DNA of 64,000 nucleotides from Aneurinibacillus uraniidurans. Lineage in GTDB: Bacteria > Bacillota > Bacilli > Aneurinibacillales > Aneurinibacillaceae. The stretch covers positions 3,570,001 through 3,634,000 of the forward strand of contig NZ_CP116902.1 in NCBI RefSeq assembly GCF_028471905.1, written 5' to 3'. A program made the position numbers and the translations under genes. A model generated the notes under the pieces. It did no database searches and had not been told where the DNA came from. It saw only the letters and a program-made list of their open reading frames with translations. This document shows, piece by piece, positions 49,568 through 57,516 of this stretch. How positions within the stretch are numbered: position 1 is the first letter of the stretch; each line of letters starts with the position of its first letter.

Positions 49568-51271
49568 GTGAACAATTTGAGTAGGGGTAGAACAATACTA
49601 ACATTTATTGGAATTATTTTAGGATATTTTATCGCACTGCTGGATACAACGATTGTGAATATTGCATTGCCGAAAACGGCTGAATATTTTAATCGTGATG
49701 TGAGAGATATTAGTTGGATCATAAATGGATACAATATAGCATTTGCGGTATTGATGTTAACAGCTTCGCGCATAGCGGATCAATTTGGTCGCAAAAAACT
49801 TTTTCTCATCGGACTAATTTTGTTTACGTTAACTTCTTTTTTGTGCGGAATTGCATCAACACTTGATTTACTCATTTTGTTTCGTGTGTTGCAAGGCTTA
49901 AGTGCGGCCATTATTGTACCCGTCACCATTCCGCTTGCCATTCAACTTTTTCCGAAAGAAAAACATGGCGCTGTTCTAGGGATCTGGGGAGCAATAGCAG
50001 GCGTGGCTAGTGCAAGTGGGCCAGCACTAGGAGGAATTTTGACCGAGTACTTCAATTGGCAGTCTGTATATTTCGTAAATCTTCCGATTGCTATCATTTC
50101 GTTTATCGTTTCTTACATATTAATAAAAGAGTCTTACGACAAAACCGCTAGCAAAAACATAGATATTGCAGGAATGTTAACGATTTCAGCCGCCATTTTT
50201 TGCTTCACATTAGGATTAATAGAGACATCGGATTATGGTTGGAGTTCCTTCTACGTCTTATCGTTATTCGCAGGATCATTATTGTCACTTACATTGTTTA
50301 TAGTTGTTGAAAGAAGATCAAAAGATCCGATGCTCCCCTTGTCATTGATGCGCATTTCAACCTTTAATGCTTCTTCTATTTCACTATTATTTACTTCGAT
50401 TGGAACGTCTGCTGGAAGTTTTTTAATCGCCTTTTACTTAACGAGTTTACGTAATATGTCTGTGCTTGAAGCGGGAATGACGATCATTGCAAGCTCTTTG
50501 ACTGCAACGGTATTTTCGGTAGTTTCCGGGCCGGTGTCTGAAAAAATAGGTGGCCGCTTCTTGGCAAGTTTCGGTTTGACCATTATCACTGTAGCGGTTT
50601 ATTTATTTGGCAGCCTAGATGCGGATTCGTCTCGCTTTGACGCGTTGTGGCGACTTTCTCTGTTAGGTGCAGGGCTTGGTATATCGGTTGTGCCGCTTTT
50701 TGGTTCAGCTGTTAACAACATTCCTGCCGACAAGCTTGGGATCGTTTCAGGAGTTACCAATGTGGCACGTACACTCGGGATGGTAGTAGGTGTCGCTTTA
50801 TTAGCTACGATGCTGAGCAGTAATATGAAGAACGAACTTTCAACTGCTCGTGACAAAGCTATACAAACGATTCAAGCTTCCGAACTTGATGCGTCTATGA
50901 AAGACGGAATGATTACAAGTATTCAATCAATGAACATTGAATCGCTACAAGAAGGAAACGCCCAGCAAAAGATGACATTAGAGAAAGTTTTGGAACAGGT
51001 GGATCAACGTGAAAAGGAAGCATTTCTTCAAGCACCAAGTCAAAAGCAGGAAACGATTAAAGTAGCTTTTGATCATAATCGAGAACAGATTAAACAGTTG
51101 TGGCCAAGTATCAATGCTGAAATACGATCGGATATGGCAAAGGGATTTAGCTCAACTTTTCATTTGGTTAGTTTCTTACTTATTCCAAGCATATTCATCG
51201 CTTTCTTCTCGGATAAACGAAGACAAAAGGTCAATGGTGAAACCAAGAGAACGGCTGTCAGTTCACATTAA
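49568..51271 (+). CDS. DHA2-family (14-TM) drug efflux MFS transporter
   Basis: 567 residues, GTG start after GAGGGAG. Fourteen hydrophobic segments. Motif LDTTIVNIALPKTAEYF (helix 1) and ASRIADQFGRKKLF (loop 2-3) mark the EmrB/QacA group; motif C GIWGAIAGVASASGPALGGILTEYFNWQSVYFVNLPIA is complete. A long charged cytoplasmic or extracytoplasmic loop (about 415-510) precedes the last helix. It exports cationic or lipophilic drugs by proton antiport; real substrates unknown. Under the upstream TetR gene. Confidence 0.92.
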   Translation: MNNLSRGRTILTFIGIILGYFIALLDTTIVNIALPKTAEYFNRDVRDISWIINGYNIAFAVLMLTASRIADQFGRKKLFLIGLILFTLTSFLCGIASTLDLLILFRVLQGLSAAIIVPVTIPLAIQLFPKEKHGAVLGIWGAIAGVASASGPALGGILTEYFNWQSVYFVNLPIAIISFIVSYILIKESYDKTASKNIDIAGMLTISAAIFCFTLGLIETSDYGWSSFYVLSLFAGSLLSLTLFIVVERRSKDPMLPLSLMRISTFNASSISLLFTSIGTSAGSFLIAFYLTSLRNMSVLEAGMTIIASSLTATVFSVVSGPVSEKIGGRFLASFGLTIITVAVYLFGSLDADSSRFDALWRLSLLGAGLGISVVPLFGSAVNNIPADKLGIVSGVTNVARTLGMVVGVALLATMLSSNMKNELSTARDKAIQTIQASELDASMKDGMITSIQSMNIESLQEGNAQQKMTLEKVLEQVDQREKEAFLQAPSQKQETIKVAFDHNREQIKQLWPSINAEIRSDMAKGFSSTFHLVSFLLIPSIFIAFFSDKRRQKVNGETKRTAVSSH

Positions 51272-51368
51272 ATTAAACATGAAACGACGCCAGGGCTGAA
51301 AGTCGTTAAAAGTTTATTCAAAGCTCGCGTTTACCGACGCGCAAAATGAATATGAGGAGAGTAAACAG

Positions 51369-52405
51369 ATGGACGATTGGAATCGATCGAGGCGAGCCAA
51401 GAACGGCAAATTCCAGAACGAAATCCCCGTGATCGTGAAATTTAGTGCAGGAGACATTGTATCCATGCTTCGTGAATTTCTATCCGCTAAGACTCAGAGA
51501 AGGCCGAAGCAGCCGCTTCCTATCGTCCCCCTTCAGCGTGGCACGCTAAGCGACGGAAAAGACAAGATCTTTTGGTTCGGACATTCGGCGTCCTTGCTGC
51601 AGATTGGAGGCAAAACGATCCTGCTTGATCCGATGCTTGGCAAGAACCCGACGCCGTTTCCTTTCTCCCGCAATCGCAGATTCAGCGTCAAGCTGCCAAT
51701 TACAATTGAGGAACTTCCTCCGATCGATATCGTTGTTCTGTCTCACGATCACTACGATCATCTGGATTCTTCCTCTATCCGCAAGCTTATTCCGAAAACT
51801 GGCACTTTCCTCGTTCCGCTCGGAGTCGGCAAGCGAATCCGGAAAAGAGGAGCGTCGCCCGATACCGTCATCGAGCTGGACTGGGGAGAAGAACGGAGCG
51901 TTCAGGGCATTCGCTTCACTTGCACTCCGGCGAGACATTTCTCGGGAAGAGGGCTGTTCGATCAGGATTCCACCCTATGGTGCTCGTGGGTAATCAAGAC
52001 AGAGAAGAGAAGTCTCTTCTACAGTGGGGACGGGGGTTACGGTCCTCACTTTAAGCGAATAGGTCGTCAGCACGGACCGTTCGAACTGGCCTTTATGGAA
52101 TGCGGGCAATATATGGAATGCGGGCAATATGACAAACGGTGGAGCGGCGTGCATATGCTTCCGGAGGAGACGGTACAAGCTCATCGTGACGTCCAGGGAG
52201 GAGTTCTGCTGCCCGTACACTGGGGGGGTTCGCTTTGGCGCTGCATGATTGGAACGACCCTGTAAGAAGGTTATCGGCCGCAGCCGAAGAGCAGAGCATC
52301 CCATACCATATACCTAGAATCGGCGAAGCGGTCTATCTGGAACAGATTCCGCAATCTCCACAGCGGGAAGTCTGGTGGCAGGATCTGGGGAGAAGAACAG
52401 AATAA
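51369..52405 (+). pseudogene. Metallo-beta-lactamase-fold hydrolase (NAPE-PLD/UlaG-like), frameshifted
   Basis: GAGGAGAG before the ATG at 51369. Metal site LSHDHYDHLD, then FTPARHFSGRG-like and SGDGGYGPHF motifs, and PVHWGG. The reading frame shifts in a run of seven G at about 52224-52230: the frame continues as FALALHDWNDPVRRLSAAAEE and ends with TAA at 52403. With eight G the product would be a normal full-length enzyme of about 345 residues. A perfect 18-bp duplication (52095-52130) doubles MECGQY just before the GxHM motif. Base composition looks higher in GC than its neighbours. A sequencing error in the G run cannot be excluded. Confidence 0.8.
52095..52130. repeat. In-frame 18-bp tandem duplication in the MBL-fold gene
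   Basis: TATGGAATGCGGGCAATA twice in direct succession, adding six residues to the conserved ECGQY region. Confidence 0.95.
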
Positions 52406-52836
52406 GGATTCCATAAGCGGGCGATGCTGACTAAAAAACGATTTTGTTGAGCTCCATAGCTTGAGAGGTTTAGAGGTCAGCTCACCACAAAAAACACTTA
52501 TAATTCATACAAGTTATATAGCATCATTATCTCTTATGCAGATGTTATTGAGTAGGGTAGAAGTATTACGAGGAAGTCGACATCACCTTTAGATACACGA
52601 AATCAGAACAACAAAAAGTCCAAGTAGCATGTTTCCTTGGACTTTTGAAGACTTAATTTAAGTTCAGCGAACTTGCCACATCTCAATTACGAACCATCAA
52701 TATTACCGTTTCCACATGTGTTGAGTGTGTATACTTGAACTCCAATCTGCAGATTTAGCATTGCAAGATCAACGCTCAATTCAATTTTCTGCTATTTGTG
52801 ACACGGTTCAGCGTAGTGTCGGTAACGGCAAGTTTT
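52406..52836. other. Intergenic stretch with hairpin and right repeat copy
   Basis: No gene. A hairpin AAAAAGTCCAAG / CTTGGACTTTT (52613-52646) probably terminates the efflux/MBL transcript. The right copy of the direct repeat follows at 52677-52720, and a copy of the ATTTGTGAYACGGTTC motif is at 52794-52809. Confidence 0.7.
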
Positions 52837-53538
52837 TTAATTGCATTTTTCCATCGCTCTTAAAATGCGTTCCGGGTGTACAGATAACGGACTTCGTAAG
52901 CCTATTTTGCTTATCAGACCTTCAGAAACAAAATTGCTTAATTGTTCCGTCACTGTCTCACGAATGCTCCCCGTCATACTAGCTAATTCTTGATGAGTGA
53001 GCTTGACCTCCAACTGAACCCACTCCTGGTCTGAATCTTCCTTTTGCCCAAACTTTTGGGATAATTTATAGAGCATGTAGAGGAGCCTTTTTCGTACGCT
53101 TCCATAGGCTATTAGTTCGAGCATTTCCTCCACTTCTTTTAAACGTGAAGAAACGATCTCAATCAACCTAAGCCCTATCTCTGGGTGTGACTTTACAATT
53201 GTTTCAAACTTGTCCTTGTCCAGTGTACAAATGATTGAGTCATCTATTGTTTCCGCATACAAACTTTCTGAACCCGTCGTAAAAGATCCAACTTCACCGA
53301 AAATGTGTCCATCCCCTATTATGTCAACGGTTAATTCTTTCCCCGATTTTAATATCCTGTATAATCGAACCTTTCCGGATTTTACTAGAAACAAACACTT
53401 TTGTGGCATATGGGGAGAAGCTATTATTGTTTTTCTTTTAACGGCATTCGCTGGGGTAACATGATCAAGATTTTGTAATTGTTCCAGACCCAACTCGTCA
53501 AATAATTGAATTCGGGATAAATATTTTATTTTATCCAG
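52837..53538 (-). CDS. Crp/Fnr family regulator, probable CTG start
   Basis: A TTG at 53493 opens a 218-residue frame, but it has no ribosome site and would cut the family's usual N-terminus. Fifteen codons upstream a CTG (53538) lies 8 nt after AGGAGGGGG and adds DKIKYLSRIQLFDEL, which is the standard first helix of Crp proteins; a TAG blocks any longer start. The cyclic-nucleotide-binding fold (about 15-125: FLVKSGKVRLYRI, GHIFGEVGSF) lacks a clear Arg/Ser phosphate cassette and has no Cys cluster. The C-terminal helix-turn-helix is LTHQELASMTGSIRETVTEQLSNF. Divergent from the doxX-like gene. Confidence 0.82.
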   Translation of the reverse strand: MDKIKYLSRIQLFDELGLEQLQNLDHVTPANAVKRKTIIASPHMPQKCLFLVKSGKVRLYRILKSGKELTVDIIGDGHIFGEVGSFTTGSESLYAETIDDSIICTLDKDKFETIVKSHPEIGLRLIEIVSSRLKEVEEMLELIAYGSVRKRLLYMLYKLSQKFGQKEDSDQEWVQLEVKLTHQELASMTGSIRETVTEQLSNFVSEGLISKIGLRSPLSVHPERILRAMEKCN

Positions 53539-53563
53539 GTAAGCCCCCTCCTAGCATCGACTT

Positions 53564-53606
53564 TGTAGTCTACCCTACATTCGAAATGACAATCCCACTT
53601 TATACT
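53564..53606 (+). promoter_or_regulatory. Candidate Crp-type site and promoter of the doxX-like gene
   Basis: TGTAG-N6-CTACA (53564-53579) has the 5-6-5 symmetry of Crp/Fnr sites. A -10 TATACT is at 53601-53606, placing the site centre about 41.5 bp upstream of the expected start, the class II activator position. Confidence 0.55.
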
Positions 53607-53658
53607 GTACTACAGAAGGGGATGACCCTGCAGAATATCATAAGGGAGAGGTGTTTGT

Positions 53659-54000
53659 TTGAATATGGTTACCTTAATCATTCAAATGATTTTAGTTATT
53701 ATGTTTACATTCTCTGCTGCCATCAAATTTCTCCGAACAAAAACAATGGTTCAGCACTGGAATGAATATCGTTACCCGTTCTGGTTTATGTATGTAGTCG
53801 CAACCCTGGAGACGATTGGAGTGATAGGAATACTGGCAGGATTCTGGTACTCCGAACTTTTAAAATACGCTGCTGCATTAATCTCGGTTCTTATGCTTGG
53901 TGCCATTCACGCACATCTATTCAGGGCCAAGCATAACCCCTATATGGCAATCAATGCATTTCTAATGTTGGGCTTGTCCATCTTACTTATTATGATGTAA
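53659..54000 (+). CDS. DoxX-like small membrane protein
   Basis: 113 residues; TTG start with GGGAGAGG upstream (an ATG two codons later is less well spaced). Four membrane helices (VTLIIQMILVIMFTFSAAIKFL, VVATLETIGVIGILAGFW, ALISVLMLGAIHAHLF, AINAFLMLGLSILLIMM) with the DoxX-type HWNEYRYPFWFMY loop. Relatives act in oxidative or thiol stress but the activity is unknown. The divergent Crp-family gene is the likely regulator. Confidence 0.8.
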   Translation: MNMVTLIIQMILVIMFTFSAAIKFLRTKTMVQHWNEYRYPFWFMYVVATLETIGVIGILAGFWYSELLKYAAALISVLMLGAIHAHLFRAKHNPYMAINAFLMLGLSILLIMM

Positions 54001-54470
54001 CAGCAAACTTACCGTTACTTATTTTGGAAGTAAATTGAATAAGGAAAATTGCTGGGGTCAACCGGCTGACATCATACCGTGGTGGCGAGCAAAAGAAACA
54101 TACGTAAAGTAGCCCTTTGCGTATGTTTGATTGTTGTGCTAACGGAGACGTTAGTTTAAATATCACTATCGTTTTAATCTGCTGATATAACTACTATCAA
54201 GTGCTATTTCTTTTCTGATCGTGTATACCATCACTTGTGATACGGTTCTCCGCAATGTATTTAAGCACAATGTACAATTTGACCATAACCTTTACATCTG
54301 TATATAAAGATAAAGCCACTCCGAACAATGGAGTGGCTTCTTTGAACAGACTTCTCTTTATTAAACTCTCGTGTCCCGTAATGCCTTGTGATACGGTTTC
54401 CCCACGCTATCTGTAACGATAAGTTTTCATGTAAGTTACTTACAATTCAAAATAGGCAGGAGAAATCAAA
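54001..54470. other. Gene-free stretch with hairpins and short repeats
   Basis: Hairpin AAACATACG..CGTATGTTT (about 54094-54130) and AAGCCACTCC / GGAGTGGCTT (54313-54339). Copies of the TTGTGATACGGTT motif at 54233-54248 and 54385-54398. No coding sequence recognised. Confidence 0.6.
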
Positions 54471-55001
54471 TCAATCCGATATTAATTTTGAATAGATATT
54501 GAGATCGTTAAACTTTCCGTCTACTCTTTCATATTGTCTTAGTGTTCCTTCAAACGTAAAGTTTAGCTTTTGTAAAAGCTTTATTGAATTCACGTTTTCG
54601 GGTTCAACTTTTGCCTCGATTCGATTCATCTTTAAAGATGAGAATGCGTAATCTAACAAAGAATAGATAGCTTCTGAAGCATATCCTTTTCCCCAAAATG
54701 ATTTAGCAATATCATATCCAATTTCTGCTTTTTCATTTTCAAAATCCAAGGAATTATAACCACAGGAACCTATGATTTCATTGGTTTCTATTCTAATTAT
54801 GGAGAAACGGATAGCCTTTCTTTCTTGAGAAAGGTCATCAAGAAGAGCGATCATTTCTTTTGCTTGATTTTCATTAGTAAAACAACTAACATTCATAAAT
54901 TTAGTAACATCTGGATCAGACCAAATTTTAAACAAGCTAGACGAATCCGATACCTTCATTTTTCTCAAATGTAAACGTTCTGTGTGTAACTCTGTAATCA
55001 A
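54471..55001 (-). CDS. GNAT (RimJ/RimL-type) acetyltransferase
   Basis: 176 residues. An ATG at 55016 is open, but its GGAGG lies inside and is correctly spaced for the TTG at 55001, giving the usual start ITELHTERLHLRKM. The acetyl-CoA-binding motif is FWGKGYASEAIYSLLDYAF; the C-terminal NVNSIKLLQKLNFTFEGTLRQYERVDGKFNDLNIYS matches RimJ/RimL relatives that acetylate ribosomal N-termini or antibiotics. Isolated gene. Confidence 0.88.
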   Translation of the reverse strand: MITELHTERLHLRKMKVSDSSSLFKIWSDPDVTKFMNVSCFTNENQAKEMIALLDDLSQERKAIRFSIIRIETNEIIGSCGYNSLDFENEKAEIGYDIAKSFWGKGYASEAIYSLLDYAFSSLKMNRIEAKVEPENVNSIKLLQKLNFTFEGTLRQYERVDGKFNDLNIYSKLISD

Positions 55002-55016
55002 TACTTTTACCTCCAT

Positions 55017-55493
55017 TATATTTTAATAGTTAGGTTGAAAATATTGACATCTGTGCATAGTTCAGTCCCTTCATATTTGAAATAGTTTCATTATATAAGA
55101 AGTTATAAGCTTTATCTACGCTTAATCCCCCAAAAGCCTATTTATCAATGCCGCTTCAACCTTTATCATCATTTTCTTCTTTGCCACTATTTGTGGTACG
55201 GTTCACTACAATTAATCTCAAAATATTTTTGTTACGCAATTTTCGACTTATCCAACAATCTGGTCCTTTTACTGAACAAGAAAAAATCCTGCATTTTCAA
55301 AACAGGATTTTTGATCAACCTTCGTTAAAAATTATCGAACTTAATTTTTAATCCGCATTGATTCCTTTTAATCTAGTAGACCTATCCTTCGAAGGTACAT
55401 CTTGAGTTTATAATCTACTCCCATTCCACTTCCTCAGCCTCCTTTTATACCCTTCTCAATCTCAAATATTCTTTCTCTTTTAACCATAAAAAA
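55017..55493. other. Gene-free stretch
   Basis: Contains a motif copy ATTTGTGGTACGGTTC (55189-55204) and a hairpin AAAAATCCTG / CAGGATTTTT (55282-55312). A 67-codon open frame over it has no ribosome site and no recognisable family. Confidence 0.6.
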
Positions 55494-55525
55494 CACCCCT
55501 TTAGATAATCAGATCTAAAGGGGTG
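55494..55525 (-). terminator. ABC-F gene terminator
   Basis: CACCCCTTTAGAT-AATCAG-ATCTAAAGGGGTG, 14 nt after the stop; followed by TTTTTTATGG on the minus strand. Confidence 0.85.
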
Positions 55526-55538
55526 AAACAGTACAGCT

Positions 55539-57023
55539 TTATTTCGAAATAGATATAGTTTTTGTTACAACTGTTTGTTGAAATGCCTGATCATGCTCAA
55601 CAATAACCATTGTGGGATTAAATTGTTGAATAAGCTCTTCAATCTGCATACGCGAATAAATATCAACAAAATTTAATGGTTCATCCCATATATATAAATG
55701 AGCTTTTTCACATAAACTTTTAGCGATAAGCAGCTTTTTCTTTTGTCCACCAGAATAATGAGATATATCTTTCTCAAATTGAATTCGGTCAAAATCCATC
55801 TTACGTAGAATGGATTTAAATAACGTCTCATCAATCTCGTGCTCTTCAATAAAGTCCGATAACGACCCCTTCAAATGAGAAGTATCTTGTTGGACATAGG
55901 AAATGATGAGTCCTGAACCTACATTAACTGAGCCTGTATGCTGTATTAGATGTCCTAGAATTAGTTTTAGGATACTACTTTTCCCGCTTCCATTCTTTCC
56001 ATCAAGTACAATTCGGTCCCCTTGTTCAACTATGAAGCTAATTGGTTCATTTACTATTTGGTCATCATACTTAACAGACACATCAGCCAAAACAACCAAT
56101 TCATTTGACTGAAATTTCAATTGTTCTAATTTTAACGACTCCGTTTTCTCCACATTTTTTAGTAATTTTGACTTTTCTTCAATAGCTTTTTGTTGCCTTG
56201 ATTCAAGGTTCTTCGCTCTCTTCATCATCTTGGCCGCTTTATGTCCTACAAAACCCTTATCTAACTTAGATCCCGAATTCCTTGTTCCATTTTTGGAAGC
56301 TTCCACTTGATGAGACCAACCTGCTGAACGTTGTGAAGACTGTTTTAATCTTCCTATGTCTTTTTGTAGACGCTCATTTGTAGCCTCTTCGTGTTCTTGC
56401 TGTCTATCAAAATTTACCTTCCAAGAAGAATAGTTACCACTTTGAACTTCAATATTTGCTCTATTTATAGATAAGATATGGTCAACGCATCCATCTAAAA
56501 AGATTCTGTCATGTGAAATCAAAACAAACCCTTTTTTCTTCCTTAGATAATCAGAGACCGTCTTTCGTGCATCAGTGTCTAGATGATTGGTTGGCTCATC
56601 AATTAATAGAAATTGACCCTCATTCAAAAACAGTGCAGCAAGCAACACCTTTGTTTGTTCTCCATTTGATAATGTTTTAAATGGTCGATACATGGCCTCG
56701 GCATCAACATTTAAATAGGATATTTCACGCAGAAATTCCCAATCTTCTGCTTGGGGACAAATTTCTTCAAGGATTTCATGAGTGAACTTGTTCTTATCCG
56801 AAACTGGGTAAGGGAAATAATTAAATTCTACCGAAGAAGTGATTTTCCCACTATACTCATAATTACCTAATAATAAATTAAAGAATGTCGTTTTACCTCG
56901 TCCGTTCCTACCAATAAACCCCAGCTTCCAATCCGTATCTATTTGAAAATTTACATCTTCAAAAATATTATCAAAGCTACCTGGGTATGAAAAAGTTAAG
57001 TCTTGAACTTTTATCATTGACAT
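55539..57023 (-). CDS. Lsa-type ABC-F ribosomal protection protein
   Basis: 494 residues from the ATG at 57023, 7 nt after AAAGGAGG. Two ATPase domains without membrane segments: Walker A GRNGRGKT (38-45), signature LSNGEQ (about 118-123), Walker B FLLIDEPTNHLD; linker 190-300 rich in Arg, Lys, Gln, the antibiotic-resistance-domain arm; second Walker A GKNGSGKSS, signature YSGGQKKK, Walker B LYIWDEPLNFVD. Sequence style (DTDWKLGFIGRNGRGKTT, start MSMIKVQDLTFSYPG) fits the Lsa/Vga group protecting against lincosamides, streptogramin A and pleuromutilins. Preceded by a leader-peptide attenuator. Spectrum inferred, not shown. Confidence 0.87.
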   Translation of the reverse strand: MSMIKVQDLTFSYPGSFDNIFEDVNFQIDTDWKLGFIGRNGRGKTTFFNLLLGNYEYSGKITSSVEFNYFPYPVSDKNKFTHEILEEICPQAEDWEFLREISYLNVDAEAMYRPFKTLSNGEQTKVLLAALFLNEGQFLLIDEPTNHLDTDARKTVSDYLRKKKGFVLISHDRIFLDGCVDHILSINRANIEVQSGNYSSWKVNFDRQQEHEEATNERLQKDIGRLKQSSQRSAGWSHQVEASKNGTRNSGSKLDKGFVGHKAAKMMKRAKNLESRQQKAIEEKSKLLKNVEKTESLKLEQLKFQSNELVVLADVSVKYDDQIVNEPISFIVEQGDRIVLDGKNGSGKSSILKLILGHLIQHTGSVNVGSGLIISYVQQDTSHLKGSLSDFIEEHEIDETLFKSILRKMDFDRIQFEKDISHYSGGQKKKLLIAKSLCEKAHLYIWDEPLNFVDIYSRMQIEELIQQFNPTMVIVEHDQAFQQTVVTKTISISK

Positions 57024-57061
57024 AATAATTCCTCCTTTATATATCAACACTTTTCACATAA

Positions 57062-57130
57062 AGTCGGAATATCCATCAATTTTTAAATTCCTCTATATAA
57101 GTTTGATGGATATTAACGACTTATATAGAG
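57062..57130 (-). promoter_or_regulatory. Attenuator with alternative stems before the ABC-F gene
   Basis: On the transcript four segments follow: 1 CTCTATATAAGT (inside the leader ORF, 57119-57130), 2 AATATCCATCAA (57103-57114), 3 ACTTATATAGAG (57091-57102), 4 TTGATGGATATT (57068-57079). 1 pairs perfectly with 3, 2 perfectly with 4, extended by AGTCG/CGACT. The pairings are mutually exclusive or pseudoknotted. Free segment 4 (ATTCC) could pair with GGAAT of the Shine-Dalgarno. Confidence 0.75.
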
Positions 57131-57166
57131 CATTACATGTGTAACGATAGTGTCTGAATTACTCAT
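57113..57166 (-). CDS. Leader peptide of the ABC-F gene
   Basis: 17 codons, MSNSDTIVTHVMLYISR, preceded by AAAGGAGGGAGAAAA. Its last codons form attenuator segment 1, so a ribosome stalled here would remove that strand from pairing. Length, position and hairpin arrangement match antibiotic-sensing leaders of erm and ABC-F resistance genes (known principle; the inducer is unknown). Confidence 0.75.
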   Translation of the reverse strand: MSNSDTIVTHVMLYISR

Positions 57167-57234
57167 TTTTCTCCCTCCTTTATTTGTTAGGTTACAGTTA
57201 CGGATTAATAAATATCAACTTACCTATAAGAGAA

Positions 57235-57269
57235 TAAAAAAATCCTCCCAATTTGTAATCGGAAGGATT
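57235..57269 (-). terminator. Terminator upstream of the ABC-F leader
   Basis: Minus strand AATCCTTCC..GGGAGGATT then TTTTTTT. It may end fabF transcripts or act as an upstream attenuator; the leader ORF begins 70 nt beyond. Confidence 0.7.
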
Positions 57270-57350
57270 AGTATTTCACACTTAATAAGTTCTTATTAAT
57301 CATTGGAATCATGACAAATAAAGTATGAACTGATTTATAAAGATGGATAG

Positions 57351-57408
57351 ACTAACCCTATATTTTGTAGTTTGAAGTTATTAATTTCAAAGTAAAATAT
57401 AGATTAGT
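57351..57408. repeat. Long imperfect inverted repeat between fabF and the ABC-F leader
   Basis: Arms of about 25 nt share ACTAA, TATATTTT and TTTGAA blocks in mirrored order, with small offsets. No T run follows, so it is not a plain terminator. Confidence 0.6.
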
Positions 57409-57516
57409 TAATCATTATTCATCCATCAGTCCTCTCATCATTCTATTTTTAGAGTAACATCCTTTTTTATGGAATGCAATATCACAATCCATTTAAAGTT
57501 AACACAACAACTTATT

